Notes: generated from the letters alone by a model not told the origin. Shown: positions 47,087 to 56,234, counted from the first letter of the stretch. The stretch is DNA of 64,000 nt from Idiomarina seosinensis_A (GCF_044797955.1 NZ_CP085211.1:1488001-1552000), one strand, 5' to 3'. Numbers and translations: made by a program.

Positions 47087-47647
47087 TTAAAAACGATAAA
47101 GCATGCCGACATTGATGCTTGACAGGCGGCCTGGATCTTCATCAATCAGACTTAACCAGTCGACATAAAAAGCCAGTTCGCTGGTTGTGTTCACTGATAG
47201 ACCAGCCCCCACACTCAGGCCACTGTCGGCGCTAGACTCATCGCCGACCGTTAGTTCTGCCCGCGACCAGCCTGCAAGTGCATACAAGCTTAGCTGGTCG
47301 GTTAAATTAGCTTGCGGTTTAACCAATACACTAACAGCGTAATCAACGGCTGTGTCCGCTTCCGCCGCCATCGCACCATTGTTACCCGCGGTATAAATTA
47401 ACTCATCGTCAGCAACACCGAAGCCCAGCCGCGCTTCAACTGCAATGTTTCGATTAAGCTGCTGCCCCACGCTAAGGCTCAATACATTAGGCCTGGCATC
47501 TGAATAATCGTTAAGCTCGGGGTCAAACCTGAATTGACTGGCCTGTACGCCCATGTAGTAGTCATCCCAGCTGGTGCTATATGATTGCGCGGCTGCCGAC
47601 ATTGAGCAACTGCCCAGAACAGTTATAAGTATCCATTTATTTAGCAT
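47087..47647 (-). CDS. Small outer-membrane beta-barrel protein
   Basis: 186 residues with a signal peptide (cleaved near AAAQ, about 21), eight-strand style alternation and a C-terminal Phe (VGMLYRF), as BAM substrates require. It resembles the OmpA/OmpW-like porin-fold group; function unknown. Confidence 0.75.
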   Translation of the reverse strand: MLNKWILITVLGSCSMSAAAQSYSTSWDDYYMGVQASQFRFDPELNDYSDARPNVLSLSVGQQLNRNIAVEARLGFGVADDELIYTAGNNGAMAAEADTAVDYAVSVLVKPQANLTDQLSLYALAGWSRAELTVGDESSADSGLSVGAGLSVNTTSELAFYVDWLSLIDEDPGRLSSINVGMLYRF

Positions 47648-47738
47648 TATTCGTCCTTGAATCGAAGTGACTGTAAAACCACAGTAAAACTAACAGAATA
47701 AAATTTTTTCGCGAACAATATTTTCTTACTGAAACGTC

Positions 47739-49100
47739 TTAATTCAGATGATAAATGGCCTGATAATCAGCGATGTCGACATCAAAGTTCGTCTTCTGGC
47801 GAAGGAAATCACGAAATGTTTCCAGCGCATCCGGTTCGCCGTGAACCAACTGTATCGGTGTATCTTGCCGCAACTGAGATTGCTTTAGCCAATCAGTCAG
47901 CTCCTGGTAATCCGCATGGCCCGATAAACCATCCAGCTGGCGAATACGGGCTTTAACAGGCAACCACTGGCCGTGGACCTTAATGGATTCAACTCCTTGC
48001 AGCATTTTGGCTCCGCGAGTACCGCCGGCCTGATGCCCGCTAAACAGCACTGTTGCCCGATGGTCACTTAGCCAGCGCTTAAAATGGTGCAAAATTCGCC
48101 CGCCGGTTGCCATGCCGCTACCGGCTATAATAATGTGCGGCCCTGCTTGCGATGCGATAGCTTTTGACTCATCGACCGAGCGGGTATAAATAACCGTATT
48201 AAATGCCCGTTGACAGTCATGCTGTGACAATTTGTGAAGTGTGTGATGGCGCCGGTAAATTTCGGAAACATTAATCGCCATCGGTGAATCCAGAAAAATT
48301 GGCTGTCGGGGTATGCGGTTTTCAGTCATTAATTTAACCAGTAGGTGCTGCATCAGTTGAGCACGGCCGACTGAAAAACTGGGGATTAGCAATACTCCTC
48401 CGCTGCCACTGCATTCATTAACCACATCAGCCAGCTGCTGCTCAGCGCTGTCCGCGTGTTGATGACGTCGATCGCCATAAGTTGACTCTAACAACAGCAA
48501 ATCGACGGCGGGCAATGTCTCCGGTGGCTTCATCATCACATCATTGGGCCGGCCGATGTCGCCGGAGAAGGCCACCCTCCTGCCTTCAGCTTCAATAATC
48601 ACTGAGGCGGCACCTAAAATGTGTCCGGCGGCTTGTAAGCGAATGTGGATATCTCCCACCGCAAAGGTCTGCTCAAATGCCACCGGCTGTAAAAGTTTCA
48701 GGCTGGCTAAAGCGGTCTTTTCATCATAGAGGGGTTGCGGCTTTTCATGCTTACTCAGGCCGTGTTTACCCAAAAATTTAGCATCTTCCTGCTGCAGACG
48801 GCCACTGTCAGGCCACATAATATGACACAGGTCAGCTGTTGCTTCTTGCGCAAACACAGGCCCACGGTAGCCAGCCTGGTATAGCACCGGCACATAACCC
48901 GAATGGTCTAAATGCGCATGGGTCAGCACAATACCGTCGACAGCCTCTATCCCCAGAGGTATTGGCTGCCAGTTGCGTTTGCGTAGCCATTTATAGCCCT
49001 GAAACAAACCACAATCGACTAACAGTCTTGTGGTAGCCGTTTCGATCAGGTATTTCGAGCCTGTTACAGTTTCTGTTCCGCCCAAAAAGACGATTTTCAC
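47739..49100 (-). CDS. Metallo-beta-lactamase/beta-CASP family RNase-like hydrolase
   Basis: 453 residues from GTG 49100 (AAGAGGTGA upstream); the frame opens earlier at 49178. KIVFLGGTETVTGSKYL and the zinc motif THAHLDHSG (about 60-68), LLLESTYGDRRH, SPMAINVSEIY, IIAGSGMATGGRILHH and SGHADYQEL are typical of CPSF-73/YSH1-like beta-CASP nucleases. Probably RNA processing or decay. It follows the retropepsin-like gene by 4 nt. Confidence 0.9.
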   Translation of the reverse strand: MKIVFLGGTETVTGSKYLIETATTRLLVDCGLFQGYKWLRKRNWQPIPLGIEAVDGIVLTHAHLDHSGYVPVLYQAGYRGPVFAQEATADLCHIMWPDSGRLQQEDAKFLGKHGLSKHEKPQPLYDEKTALASLKLLQPVAFEQTFAVGDIHIRLQAAGHILGAASVIIEAEGRRVAFSGDIGRPNDVMMKPPETLPAVDLLLLESTYGDRRHQHADSAEQQLADVVNECSGSGGVLLIPSFSVGRAQLMQHLLVKLMTENRIPRQPIFLDSPMAINVSEIYRRHHTLHKLSQHDCQRAFNTVIYTRSVDESKAIASQAGPHIIIAGSGMATGGRILHHFKRWLSDHRATVLFSGHQAGGTRGAKMLQGVESIKVHGQWLPVKARIRQLDGLSGHADYQELTDWLKQSQLRQDTPIQLVHGEPDALETFRDFLRQKTNFDVDIADYQAIYHLN

Positions 49101-49104
49101 AGGG

Positions 49105-49995
49105 TCACCTCTTAAAGTAAGCTTGGCCGCCTTTGTAATCGAGAAGCAGTGAAAAGTGCTTGAGAACCTCGTAGCCAAGCAACCCCTCTACGCGGTGTCC
49201 TCTTATCCTCGAACCAAATTTCTCGTATTGGCTGGTCAGATGATTAATAAAGTTATTATCGGGAATATCTACCGCAATGTTCTCCAGCTGGTGATTACCG
49301 AGTCCTACAGACGGTAACTTCAGGCTGTTGTGATACCCCATCGAGTTAACACCCCGGACCAGAGTGGCTTTACTCGGGTAACGGCTAAACCACTGATTGT
49401 GGGTAGCCACTCTTTTTTCCAACAATATGCCACCACTGTGTCCGGTATCTAAGATCACCCAGCGTTTATCTTCATCATTAAGCTCAACGTTAACAATCAA
49501 ACGACCGCTACCACGTTGTTTGCGCATTACAATATTTGACTTAACGGGCAGATTAAACGCCTCACGTTCTGCTAAACGCATCCGCTGATTAGGGTAGTCA
49601 ATTTCAATTACATAGCCGCTTAAAAAGTCAGCACCCAGTAAAACGGCATTTCTGGCGTGGCCGAAACTGATTTCAATCAGATTCAGCTGGTAATCTTTAT
49701 TATTAAAGTTCAGTTTGACGTCTTTGAATACTTTACGGTCGCGACTGGCAAACAATCCGGTAATTTCGGCGTAATTCAGAACATCCCGGTCAAACTGTTG
49801 CTGCTTTACAAAAGCTTTATTCAGCGCACTGCGTGTTGTACCTGTGTCAATTATGGCAAAGGCTTCTACCCCTTCAACAATAATAGGTACCTTAACATGA
49901 CCGTCCTCAATAACAATGGAATGCCACTTACCTTCGCTGGCAACGGCTGAAAGGGTGAATAGTAGAAAAAATACCACAATGATCCGGTTAATCAT
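49105..49995 (-). CDS. Secreted retropepsin-like protein with two DTG motifs
   Basis: 296 residues; signal peptide to about 20 (SAVAS). Two aspartic-protease-like repeats: AIIDTGTTRSAL (Asp50) and VILDTGHSGGIL (Asp183), each followed by a hydrophobic flap-like strand; GYVIEIDYPNQRMRL and HFSLLLDYKGGQAYFKR close each half. Having both Asp residues in one chain would permit a pepsin-like monomer. Substrate unknown. Operon with the beta-CASP gene; preceded by a hairpin and a promoter candidate. Confidence 0.75.
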   Translation of the reverse strand: MINRIIVVFFLLFTLSAVASEGKWHSIVIEDGHVKVPIIVEGVEAFAIIDTGTTRSALNKAFVKQQQFDRDVLNYAEITGLFASRDRKVFKDVKLNFNNKDYQLNLIEISFGHARNAVLLGADFLSGYVIEIDYPNQRMRLAEREAFNLPVKSNIVMRKQRGSGRLIVNVELNDEDKRWVILDTGHSGGILLEKRVATHNQWFSRYPSKATLVRGVNSMGYHNSLKLPSVGLGNHQLENIAVDIPDNNFINHLTSQYEKFGSRIRGHRVEGLLGYEVLKHFSLLLDYKGGQAYFKR

Positions 49996-50005
49996 AAACC
50001 CCTCG

Positions 50006-50037
50006 TGCTGGTAGGTTACCTTTTTACTCTACCAGCA
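50006..50037 (-). repeat. Leader hairpin before the retropepsin-like gene
   Basis: TGCTGGTAG / CTACCAGCA is a perfect 9-bp inverted repeat with a 14-nt loop containing five T (plus strand). It ends a few bases before the ribosome site CGAGGGG of the minus-strand gene, so it would lie in its mRNA leader. Confidence 0.6.
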
Positions 50038-50060
50038 GTGAGAATGTCGAACCGAAACTA

Positions 50061-50089
50061 AATGTAAAAAAATCTTCCAGTTTTTACAA
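50061..50089 (-). promoter_or_regulatory. Candidate promoter of the retropepsin-like operon
   Basis: On the minus strand TTGTAA (50089-50084) and TACATT (50066-50061) are 17 nt apart, each 4/6 to consensus, about 65 nt upstream of the ATG at 49995. It abuts the stop codon of the M14 gene. Confidence 0.4.
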
Positions 50090-50091
50090 AA

Positions 50092-51006
50092 TTACTGAAG
50101 GAACTTAAGAGCCCCCACAACGGCAGCAACCTGAGCTTGGTTACATTGCTCAGCTGATGCTTTGGGGCTATCCGGGTAAACTTCTGTAGTCGTCACATAC
50201 ATAGCCTGAGTCAGGCTGATACATAAGCCAAGTTTATTAACCGGGAAACTAATCAGGCCCTGCTGATCAATCTTAGCACCAATAAGCTTACCATCTTCAT
50301 CAGCTTCAGCAATATGGGTTACTTGAGCCACTTCTTCTAATACAGCTTGCTGAAATTCAGGCTGCAAATTTTCACAGTCACCGACTAAATAAAAGCCGTC
50401 AGGAATATTCCAGTTGGTATTAATTTCGCCCTCTCGCGCAGCCTTAGCGGGCCGGAATTCGGTATTATCTGAATCGGTGGTTTCATGCAGATCAATGTGG
50501 GCCAAAAAGTCGATCGGATTTTTTTGTAAATAGTCCATAACTAACGCGCACTCGGGCGCCGGGCTGTCGGCAATAAATGAACGATTAGGATCAACAGCCT
50601 CCGGGTTCCAGCGGTTTATCGTCTCGTAGCCCCAGGGGCTGAGGCAGGGAAACACCACCACATTGAAGTTACGACTGTAGTTTTCCATTTCCCGCTCGAT
50701 AAACAACAAAGCGCCCTGCACACCACTGGTTTCATAGCCATGCACGCCCCCTGTCACCAATACTGCCGGTTTATCGTTGTCCCAGTTGTTTGACTTAACC
50801 ACAAACAGAGGGTAGCTGCCAGACTCATAATTCAGCTCGCCATACTGCTCCACCACAACGTGATCAGATAAAGCCTGCAGCTTCTCGACAACCTCTTGTT
50901 GGTAAGATCGCTTTTTACTTTGCTGAGCGAGCCATTCTTTTTTCTCTTTTTTCTGCCAAGGCTGGCCGGGAGTACCTATGGGATAAACCGTTGTTTTGCT
51001 GGTCAT
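50092..51006 (-). CDS. M14-family metallopeptidase (AstE/aspartoacylase-like)
   Basis: 304 residues from ATG 51006 (AAGGAAA upstream; the frame opens earlier). Zinc residues: His89 and Glu92 in GGVHGYETSG, and His174 in HIDLHET. No signal peptide, so cytoplasmic. Likely removes a C-terminal residue from peptides or deacylates an amino acid; the substrate cannot be told. Confidence 0.85.
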   Translation of the reverse strand: MTSKTTVYPIGTPGQPWQKKEKKEWLAQQSKKRSYQQEVVEKLQALSDHVVVEQYGELNYESGSYPLFVVKSNNWDNDKPAVLVTGGVHGYETSGVQGALLFIEREMENYSRNFNVVVFPCLSPWGYETINRWNPEAVDPNRSFIADSPAPECALVMDYLQKNPIDFLAHIDLHETTDSDNTEFRPAKAAREGEINTNWNIPDGFYLVGDCENLQPEFQQAVLEEVAQVTHIAEADEDGKLIGAKIDQQGLISFPVNKLGLCISLTQAMYVTTTEVYPDSPKASAEQCNQAQVAAVVGALKFLQ

Positions 51007-51128
51007 CAAAATTTCCTTCTTACAATAAATATTACAACGAGTCGTTATCATAAAGCATGATACCGATAGCGATAAGCCCCAGTGTACGATAAACTCTGCC
51101 GCCACAAATACACAGCCTTTAGTTAGCT

Positions 51129-52310
51129 ATGCCCTACACAAAAACTCAAGTTAGTCTGGCTATTTTTGCTATGGCAGTCGGTACCTTCGCCATCGGTATT
51201 GGTGAGTTCGTGATGATGGGTCTGCTACCTAATGTCGGCGAAGAGTTTAATACTAGCTCGCGGCAAACCGGCCACCTGATTAGCCTATATGCGCTGGGTG
51301 TTGTCATCGGTGCGCCTTTCATCACCATTGCTTTTGCCCGGGTCGCAAAAAAACGCTTGTTACTGGTATTGATGGGCATTTATGCGCTGGGCAACATAGC
51401 CAGTGCGCACGCCAGTAGTTTTTACGAACTGCAATGGTTACGATTTCTGACCGGATTACCCCACGGGGCCTATGGCGGCATCGTCTGCTTGCTGGCTGCA
51501 GCAATGGTCAGCAATGAACATCGCGGTAAAGCGGTAACCATGGTTATGATGGGACTAACCTTAGCGATTTTAATCGGTAACCCTCTGGCTACCTGGTTTG
51601 GACAATTATTAAATTGGCGTTGGGTGTATCAGGGCGTTGGTTTAACCGCCCTTAGTGCTGCATTGTTGATTGCCTGGGCTGTTCCCAATGAGCAAACGCA
51701 ACCACCAACACGGCGACGGACCGAATTAACAGCCTTAAAAAACCCCCAGGTATTGTTAACGCTGGCTATTGGCAGTGTCGGTTTCGGCGGAATGTTTGCC
51801 GTTCTCAGTTACTTAGCACCTACCCTGCTGTATGCAACTGAGGTTGCCGATTACTGGATACCTATTGCACTACTGGCTTATGGTATTGGATCACTAAGCG
51901 GTAGTTTAATTGGCGGGTGGGCCACCGATGTTAACATTAAGTGGGCTATTGGCGGTTCTTTAGCCTGGTCTGCGTTGGTCTTGTTTGTATTCCCCTTTAG
52001 TATCGGGCAGCTGGTAACCGTGTTGCCGATGGTTTTTCTATTAGGCTCGACGGCCGCCCTGGTACCCACTTTGCAAGTGCGGCTAATGGACGTAGCCGGA
52101 CAGGCACAAACCTTAGCGGCATCTTTGAACCATGCAGCTTTTAATATTGCCAACGGTATCGGTGCCTTTTTGGGTGGCCTCGCCATCAGTTCATCCTGGC
52201 AGTGGCAGGCCACCGGTTGGGTTGGTTGCGCCCTGGCAAGCGCCGGTCTGCTGTTGTTTTTTATCACCAAACATCACAGCCGGCGAATAAGCCAGGCGAA
52301 AAGCCTTTGA
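51129..52310 (+). CDS. MFS transporter, DHA1-type exporter (AraJ/YdhP-like)
   Basis: 393 residues with 12 predicted helices. GIGEFVMMGLLPNVGEEF and RFLTGLPHGAYGGIVCLLAA are close to the AraJ/YdhP/PbuE drug:H+ antiporter-1 group. Substrate unknown. It diverges from the M14 gene. Confidence 0.88.
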   Translation: MPYTKTQVSLAIFAMAVGTFAIGIGEFVMMGLLPNVGEEFNTSSRQTGHLISLYALGVVIGAPFITIAFARVAKKRLLLVLMGIYALGNIASAHASSFYELQWLRFLTGLPHGAYGGIVCLLAAAMVSNEHRGKAVTMVMMGLTLAILIGNPLATWFGQLLNWRWVYQGVGLTALSAALLIAWAVPNEQTQPPTRRRTELTALKNPQVLLTLAIGSVGFGGMFAVLSYLAPTLLYATEVADYWIPIALLAYGIGSLSGSLIGGWATDVNIKWAIGGSLAWSALVLFVFPFSIGQLVTVLPMVFLLGSTAALVPTLQVRLMDVAGQAQTLAASLNHAAFNIANGIGAFLGGLAISSSWQWQATGWVGCALASAGLLLFFITKHHSRRISQAKSL

Positions 52311-52322
52311 GCACCCTGGTTT

Positions 52323-52466
52323 TTAGTGACTTCTCTTTTTTTCTGCCCGCAGCATTTTGCGGTAAAAGAAAATAGCATAAAAAACGCACAGCCCGATCAC
52401 AATGGCCAAGCCCACAAATGAAATGAATATTACCGGGTCGTTAAAAAACTCTTGCCATAAACTCAT
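52323..52466 (-). CDS. DUF3149 small membrane protein
   Basis: 47 residues. MSLWQEFFNDPVIFISFVG and the following single helix, ending in a basic tail (YRKMLRAEKKRSH), fit DUF3149. AAGGAG lies 9 nt before the ATG at 52466. Function unknown. It diverges from the BON lipoprotein gene. Confidence 0.8.
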   Translation of the reverse strand: MSLWQEFFNDPVIFISFVGLAIVIGLCVFYAIFFYRKMLRAEKKRSH

Positions 52467-52523
52467 GGTTAAATCTCCTTATCTAAGCTATGTTTTAAGT
52501 GTATGAGACTCGACCTTGTTGAG

Positions 52524-52541
52524 TATTGACTTAGGTCAATA
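52524..52541. promoter_or_regulatory. Perfect palindrome upstream of BON lipoprotein gene
   Basis: TATTGAC-TTAG-GTCAATA is a 7-bp perfect dyad in the 107-nt divergent gap between the DUF3149 and BON genes, 32 nt before the latter's ATG. It contains -35-like TTGAC on both strands. Likely an operator; binder unknown. Confidence 0.4.
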
Positions 52542-52573
52542 ATCACGCCGTCCACCGCTTAGGAGGAATCATT

Positions 52574-52960
52574 ATGAAAAAACCAATCATTGCAATAGCA
52601 GCCACTGTATGCCTTTTTACTGTAGCGGGATGCAGCCAGGAATCAGCCGACAGTGAAACAGAAGAAGCCTTGAGTTCAGCCGAGCGAACAGCTGATAAAA
52701 TGGGTGACGCCGCCAGCGCACAAATGGAAGAAGCTGAGGATTATTTTACTGATGCGGCTATTACAGCCCGTGTTAAAACCGAGCTGTTTGATAATGGTGC
52801 GTTAGATAGTTCAAAAATTAGTGTTGATACCCGTGATGGCACTGTTTATCTGTCAGGTACCGTAACTGCAGACGTTGAATCGGAGACCGCTCAACAATTA
52901 GCTGAAGGCGTTGACGGTGTTCAGGACGTCGAGAATAACCTGGTTGTTTCGGGCTATTAA
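52574..52960 (+). CDS. BON-domain lipoprotein
   Basis: 128 residues with lipobox FTVAGC (Cys20), a Glu/Ala-rich helix, then one BON domain (ITARVKTELFDNG ... GVQDVENNLVV), as in OsmY/DolP relatives that bind lipid and respond to envelope or osmotic stress. AGGAGG precedes the ATG. Confidence 0.88.
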   Translation: MKKPIIAIAATVCLFTVAGCSQESADSETEEALSSAERTADKMGDAASAQMEEAEDYFTDAAITARVKTELFDNGALDSSKISVDTRDGTVYLSGTVTADVESETAQQLAEGVDGVQDVENNLVVSGY

Positions 52961-52991
52961 TCGACCCCTTTACAAAAACCATAGCCGGATA

Positions 52992-53507
52992 TTAGCGGGC
53001 CAGCATTAGCCTGGCTCGCATTCCCGGGCTGGTCGTCAGTCCGGTAGTAACCGACTGCACTACGCCATCACGGACAATCACAATGGTTGGCGTTACTGAT
53101 ACCCCCCACCGCTTTGCCAAAATACCCGTTTCATCATTAACGGTCACAAACCGGTAGTCATGCTCGCTAAGATAGTCCTTTACCTGTGCATCCGGACCAG
53201 ACGAAAATGCAACCGAAACCACAGCATGCTCATCGGCAAGAGACGAAACCATCGGTGACACCACACTGCAATAAGGACACCAGGTAGCCCAAAAATACAG
53301 CAGCACCGGCTCTTTGCGGCTCATTTCTATGATATCTATCGGTTCGCCCGTCAGAGTTCGCATCGACGAACTGTTTAGTTTTACGTCCTTTTGCACATCA
53401 GCACTACGATATAAATCGACCCCAATAACAATAGCTGCCAGCAGGAGCACATAGAGTGCGGCCTCAGCCGCGCGCCTGAGCCACGCACTCTTTATTCGGC
53501 TAAACAC
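52992..53507 (-). CDS. Membrane-anchored thioredoxin-fold disulfide oxidoreductase
   Basis: 171 residues: one N-terminal helix (about 15-32), then a TlpA/ScsD-like thioredoxin domain facing the periplasm, with the redox pair Cys77-Pro-Tyr-Cys80 in FWATWCPYC and a cis-Pro loop VTPTIVIV. Probably reduces or shuffles disulfides. It lies 9 nt after the MDR gene. Confidence 0.87.
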   Translation of the reverse strand: MFSRIKSAWLRRAAEAALYVLLLAAIVIGVDLYRSADVQKDVKLNSSSMRTLTGEPIDIIEMSRKEPVLLYFWATWCPYCSVVSPMVSSLADEHAVVSVAFSSGPDAQVKDYLSEHDYRFVTVNDETGILAKRWGVSVTPTIVIVRDGVVQSVTTGLTTSPGMRARLMLAR

Positions 53508-53516
53508 TATCTGGCC

Positions 53517-54536
53517 TTAAAAAGTTAAACATATTTTGCCAAAGTGCTGACCTGATTCTTCATAACGAAAAGCTTCGCTCAACTCCTGCATGGCAAACAC
53601 TTTATCGATAACTGGCTTAATGTCACTGGCTTCAAGAGCGCGGATAAAGTCCTGCTGATGCTGCCGACTGCCGACAATAATTCCCTGTAATCGAGCTTGT
53701 TTAGCCATCAGCTGCGCAGTAGGTACTTCGCCCTGATTACCGGTAAGCACACCGATTAACGCAATATGGCCGCCTGTTGCCACCGCCTTAATTGACTGCG
53801 GCAGCGTGCCGGGACCGCCCACTTCAATCACATGATCAACACCTCGGCCACCGGACGCCTTGTACACGCTGTCACCCCAGTCGGCATCATCCTGGTAATT
53901 GAAAACATGGCTCGCACCCAGCTTTTTATAGCGTTCCAGCTTGGCATCTGAGGACGAGGTTGCATACACCGTAGCACCTAAACTTTTTGCAATTTGGCAG
54001 GCAAAAACCGAAACACCGCCACTGCCCAACACTAGTACACTGTCGCCGGGTTTAATCTGTCCTTCAACCACTAATGCGCGCCACGCTGTCAGCCCGGCGG
54101 TGGTTAAAGTTGCTGATTCTGCATGGGTATAGCCTTTCGGCTGATGAGTAAAAAACTCAGTTGGCCTTACCACGACCTGGCGCGCATAGCCATCAATACC
54201 GTCACCCGGCGTATTGTTGAAATCGCTTATGCTTGCCGGTCCGGTCAGCCACCGGGGAAAAAATGTTGAAACCACCGTATCGCCGACTTCAAACTCTTCA
54301 ACACCCGGGCCAACGGCCTCAACAATACCAGCACCATCAGACATGGGAATACGTCCCGATTCCGGTGCCATCGCCCCTGTCGCAACAGCATAGTCGTGAA
54401 AATTCAGTGAGCTGGCTTTGATACTCACACGAACCTCACCGGCAGCCGGCTGTCCGGGATCGTCCAGCTCAGTCACCTCGATATTGTTTAAGCCAAAAGG
54501 CTCATTTAAACGTAATGCTTTTATAGTGTCCGACAT
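53517..54536 (-). CDS. Zinc-independent MDR-family alcohol dehydrogenase / quinone reductase-like
   Basis: 339 residues from ATG 54536 (AGGAGG upstream). N-terminal GroES-like half with SLNFHDYAVATG; PMSDGAGIVEAVG replaces the zinc GHE motif, so no catalytic zinc is expected. NAD(P) site VLVLGSGGVSVFACQIAKSLGA. Substrate unknown. Operon with the thioredoxin-fold gene; diverges from the photolyase gene. Confidence 0.85.
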   Translation of the reverse strand: MSDTIKALRLNEPFGLNNIEVTELDDPGQPAAGEVRVSIKASSLNFHDYAVATGAMAPESGRIPMSDGAGIVEAVGPGVEEFEVGDTVVSTFFPRWLTGPASISDFNNTPGDGIDGYARQVVVRPTEFFTHQPKGYTHAESATLTTAGLTAWRALVVEGQIKPGDSVLVLGSGGVSVFACQIAKSLGATVYATSSSDAKLERYKKLGASHVFNYQDDADWGDSVYKASGGRGVDHVIEVGGPGTLPQSIKAVATGGHIALIGVLTGNQGEVPTAQLMAKQARLQGIIVGSRQHQQDFIRALEASDIKPVIDKVFAMQELSEAFRYEESGQHFGKICLTF

Positions 54537-54634
54537 AACAACGCCTCCTATAGCGATAAAGCTTATGCAGCAGATAAACACAAAGCCAGCTTATCTTCAA
54601 CTGAATGAATACCAGGGCAGCAGAGTGATTGATC

Positions 54635-56092
54635 ATGCCCGTTAGTATTGTCTGGCTAAAACGCGATTTAAGGTTACATGATCATGCGGCACTAAAAGCC
54701 GCTGCAGATAGCGGTCACCCGCTGCTGATGCTGTATATATTCGAGCCGGAAATGGAAAGCGACCCCCATTTAAGCCTGCGACATTTTCGTTTTATTTATC
54801 AAAGTCTCAGTGATTTAAACCAACAACAGCCTGAGATGGCGTTAACTGTGCAACGCGAAGATATCATTGACTGCCTTGAGCGCCTGCATAAAAAGTATCG
54901 AATTGCCGGGCTATACAGTCATCAGGAAACCGGTCTTAATTACACTTTTCAGCGTGATATCCGGGTTGGCAATTGGTGTTCGGAAAAACAGATTACGTGG
55001 CACGAGTTTCCGACAGGTGCGGTTCAGCGTGGCCTTATTAATCGCAAAAACTGGCAAAAACATTGGCAACAAACAATGCGCAGCCGCGCCGTCAACACCG
55101 ACTTAGCACGCGTACAATGGTTGAGAGAACTCCCGCCTGATGCCTCCCTACCCGTTGATTGGCAGCAGTTTGATGAAAACTTTCAAGCTGGCGGCGAACA
55201 AGTCGCATGGGCAGTACTGAACGACTTCTATGCCGGCCGCGGGCAATACTATTATCGTAAGCTCTCAAGCCCGCTAACCGCTGAGCACGCATGTTCAAGG
55301 CTTTCACCCTACCTGGCCTGGGGGAATATTAGCCTACGTCAGGTTTACCACACAGTATTGCGGTCCTGGAGCCGCAATGGCTGGCGTCGCTCGTTGCAGG
55401 CTTTTAGCTCGCGCTTACACTGGCACTGCCATTTTATTCAAAAGTTCGAGAGCGACTGTCGTATTGAATTCGAAAACCTCAATAGCGGCTACAACAATAT
55501 GCCATTAACAGCAGAAGAGCAGGTAAAACCTTTACTGGACGCCTGGAAAAGCGGACAAACCGGGTTTCCGATGGTTGATGCCTGTATGCGCTGCCTGCAA
55601 CATACCGGTTATATTAATTTCCGTATGCGCGCTATGTTAGTCAGCTTTCTGACCCATCACCTGGCCATTGACTGGCGTTATGGCGTGAAGCATCTGGCAC
55701 AGTTATTTCTGGATTTCGAGCCCGGTATTCATTATTCGCAGTTTCAGATGCAGGCCGGTATCACCGGTATTAACACGGTGCGCGTTTATAACCCGGTTAA
55801 GCAGGGCCAGGAAAAAGATCCTGATGGTGTATTCATTAGCCGTTGGTGTCCAGAGTTAAGTCACCTTCCGGTCGCCTTAATTCATCAGCCCTGGCTACTG
55901 ACGCCAATGGAAGAGCAGTTATATGACTTTAAGCCCGGTAGCCATTATCCCACGCCCATTATTGACCTGGAAGTTAGCGCCCGTAAGGCTCGGGAACGGC
56001 TGTGGTCATGGCGTAAAAAAGCAGAAGTCAAAGCAAATAAAGAGGAGATCTTAAGCCGCCATGTCGCATCAAAAACCCAATCTGCCCAGTAA
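54635..56092 (+). CDS. Photolyase/cryptochrome-family flavoprotein
   Basis: 485 residues from ATG 54635 (the frame opens at TTG 54629). The N-terminal antenna domain starts SIVWLKRDLRLHDHAAL; the FAD domain has SRLSPYLAWGNISLRQV, FSSRLHWHCHFIQKFE and GFPMVDACMRCL. ITGINTVRVYNPVKQGQEKD is unlike CRY-DASH and classical class I CPD photolyase, and fits the proteobacterial group often followed by DUF2256. Activity (repair or signalling) is not known. It overlaps the next gene by 32 nt. Confidence 0.87.
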   Translation: MPVSIVWLKRDLRLHDHAALKAAADSGHPLLMLYIFEPEMESDPHLSLRHFRFIYQSLSDLNQQQPEMALTVQREDIIDCLERLHKKYRIAGLYSHQETGLNYTFQRDIRVGNWCSEKQITWHEFPTGAVQRGLINRKNWQKHWQQTMRSRAVNTDLARVQWLRELPPDASLPVDWQQFDENFQAGGEQVAWAVLNDFYAGRGQYYYRKLSSPLTAEHACSRLSPYLAWGNISLRQVYHTVLRSWSRNGWRRSLQAFSSRLHWHCHFIQKFESDCRIEFENLNSGYNNMPLTAEEQVKPLLDAWKSGQTGFPMVDACMRCLQHTGYINFRMRAMLVSFLTHHLAIDWRYGVKHLAQLFLDFEPGIHYSQFQMQAGITGINTVRVYNPVKQGQEKDPDGVFISRWCPELSHLPVALIHQPWLLTPMEEQLYDFKPGSHYPTPIIDLEVSARKARERLWSWRKKAEVKANKEEILSRHVASKTQSAQ

Positions 56093-56228
56093 AGTATGCC
56101 CGGTCTGTCAACGACCCTTTAGCTGGCGTAAAAAGTGGCAACAATGTTGGGATGAAGTAAAGTATTGCTCCGAGCGCTGCCGACGGCAGCGCCCCAAAGC
56201 GAAAAAGAATAATGCAGCTCTTAACTAA
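56061..56228 (+). CDS. DUF2256 Cys-rich small protein
   Basis: 55 residues; KVCPVCQRPFSWRKKWQQCW and YCSERCRR carry two CxxC-type pairs that probably bind zinc, the DUF2256 pattern. It begins inside the photolyase gene (32-nt overlap, different frame). DUF2256 genes often neighbour this photolyase group; function unknown. Confidence 0.88.
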   Translation: MSHQKPNLPSKVCPVCQRPFSWRKKWQQCWDEVKYCSERCRRQRPKAKKNNAALN

Positions 56229-56234
56229 AAAGTT

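Noticed and set aside
46765..47115. 116-codon open frame overlapping CRY-DASH
   Set aside because: Same strand, wrong frame, inside the diagnostic CRY-DASH motif; low-complexity translation rich in Gly, Ser and Thr.
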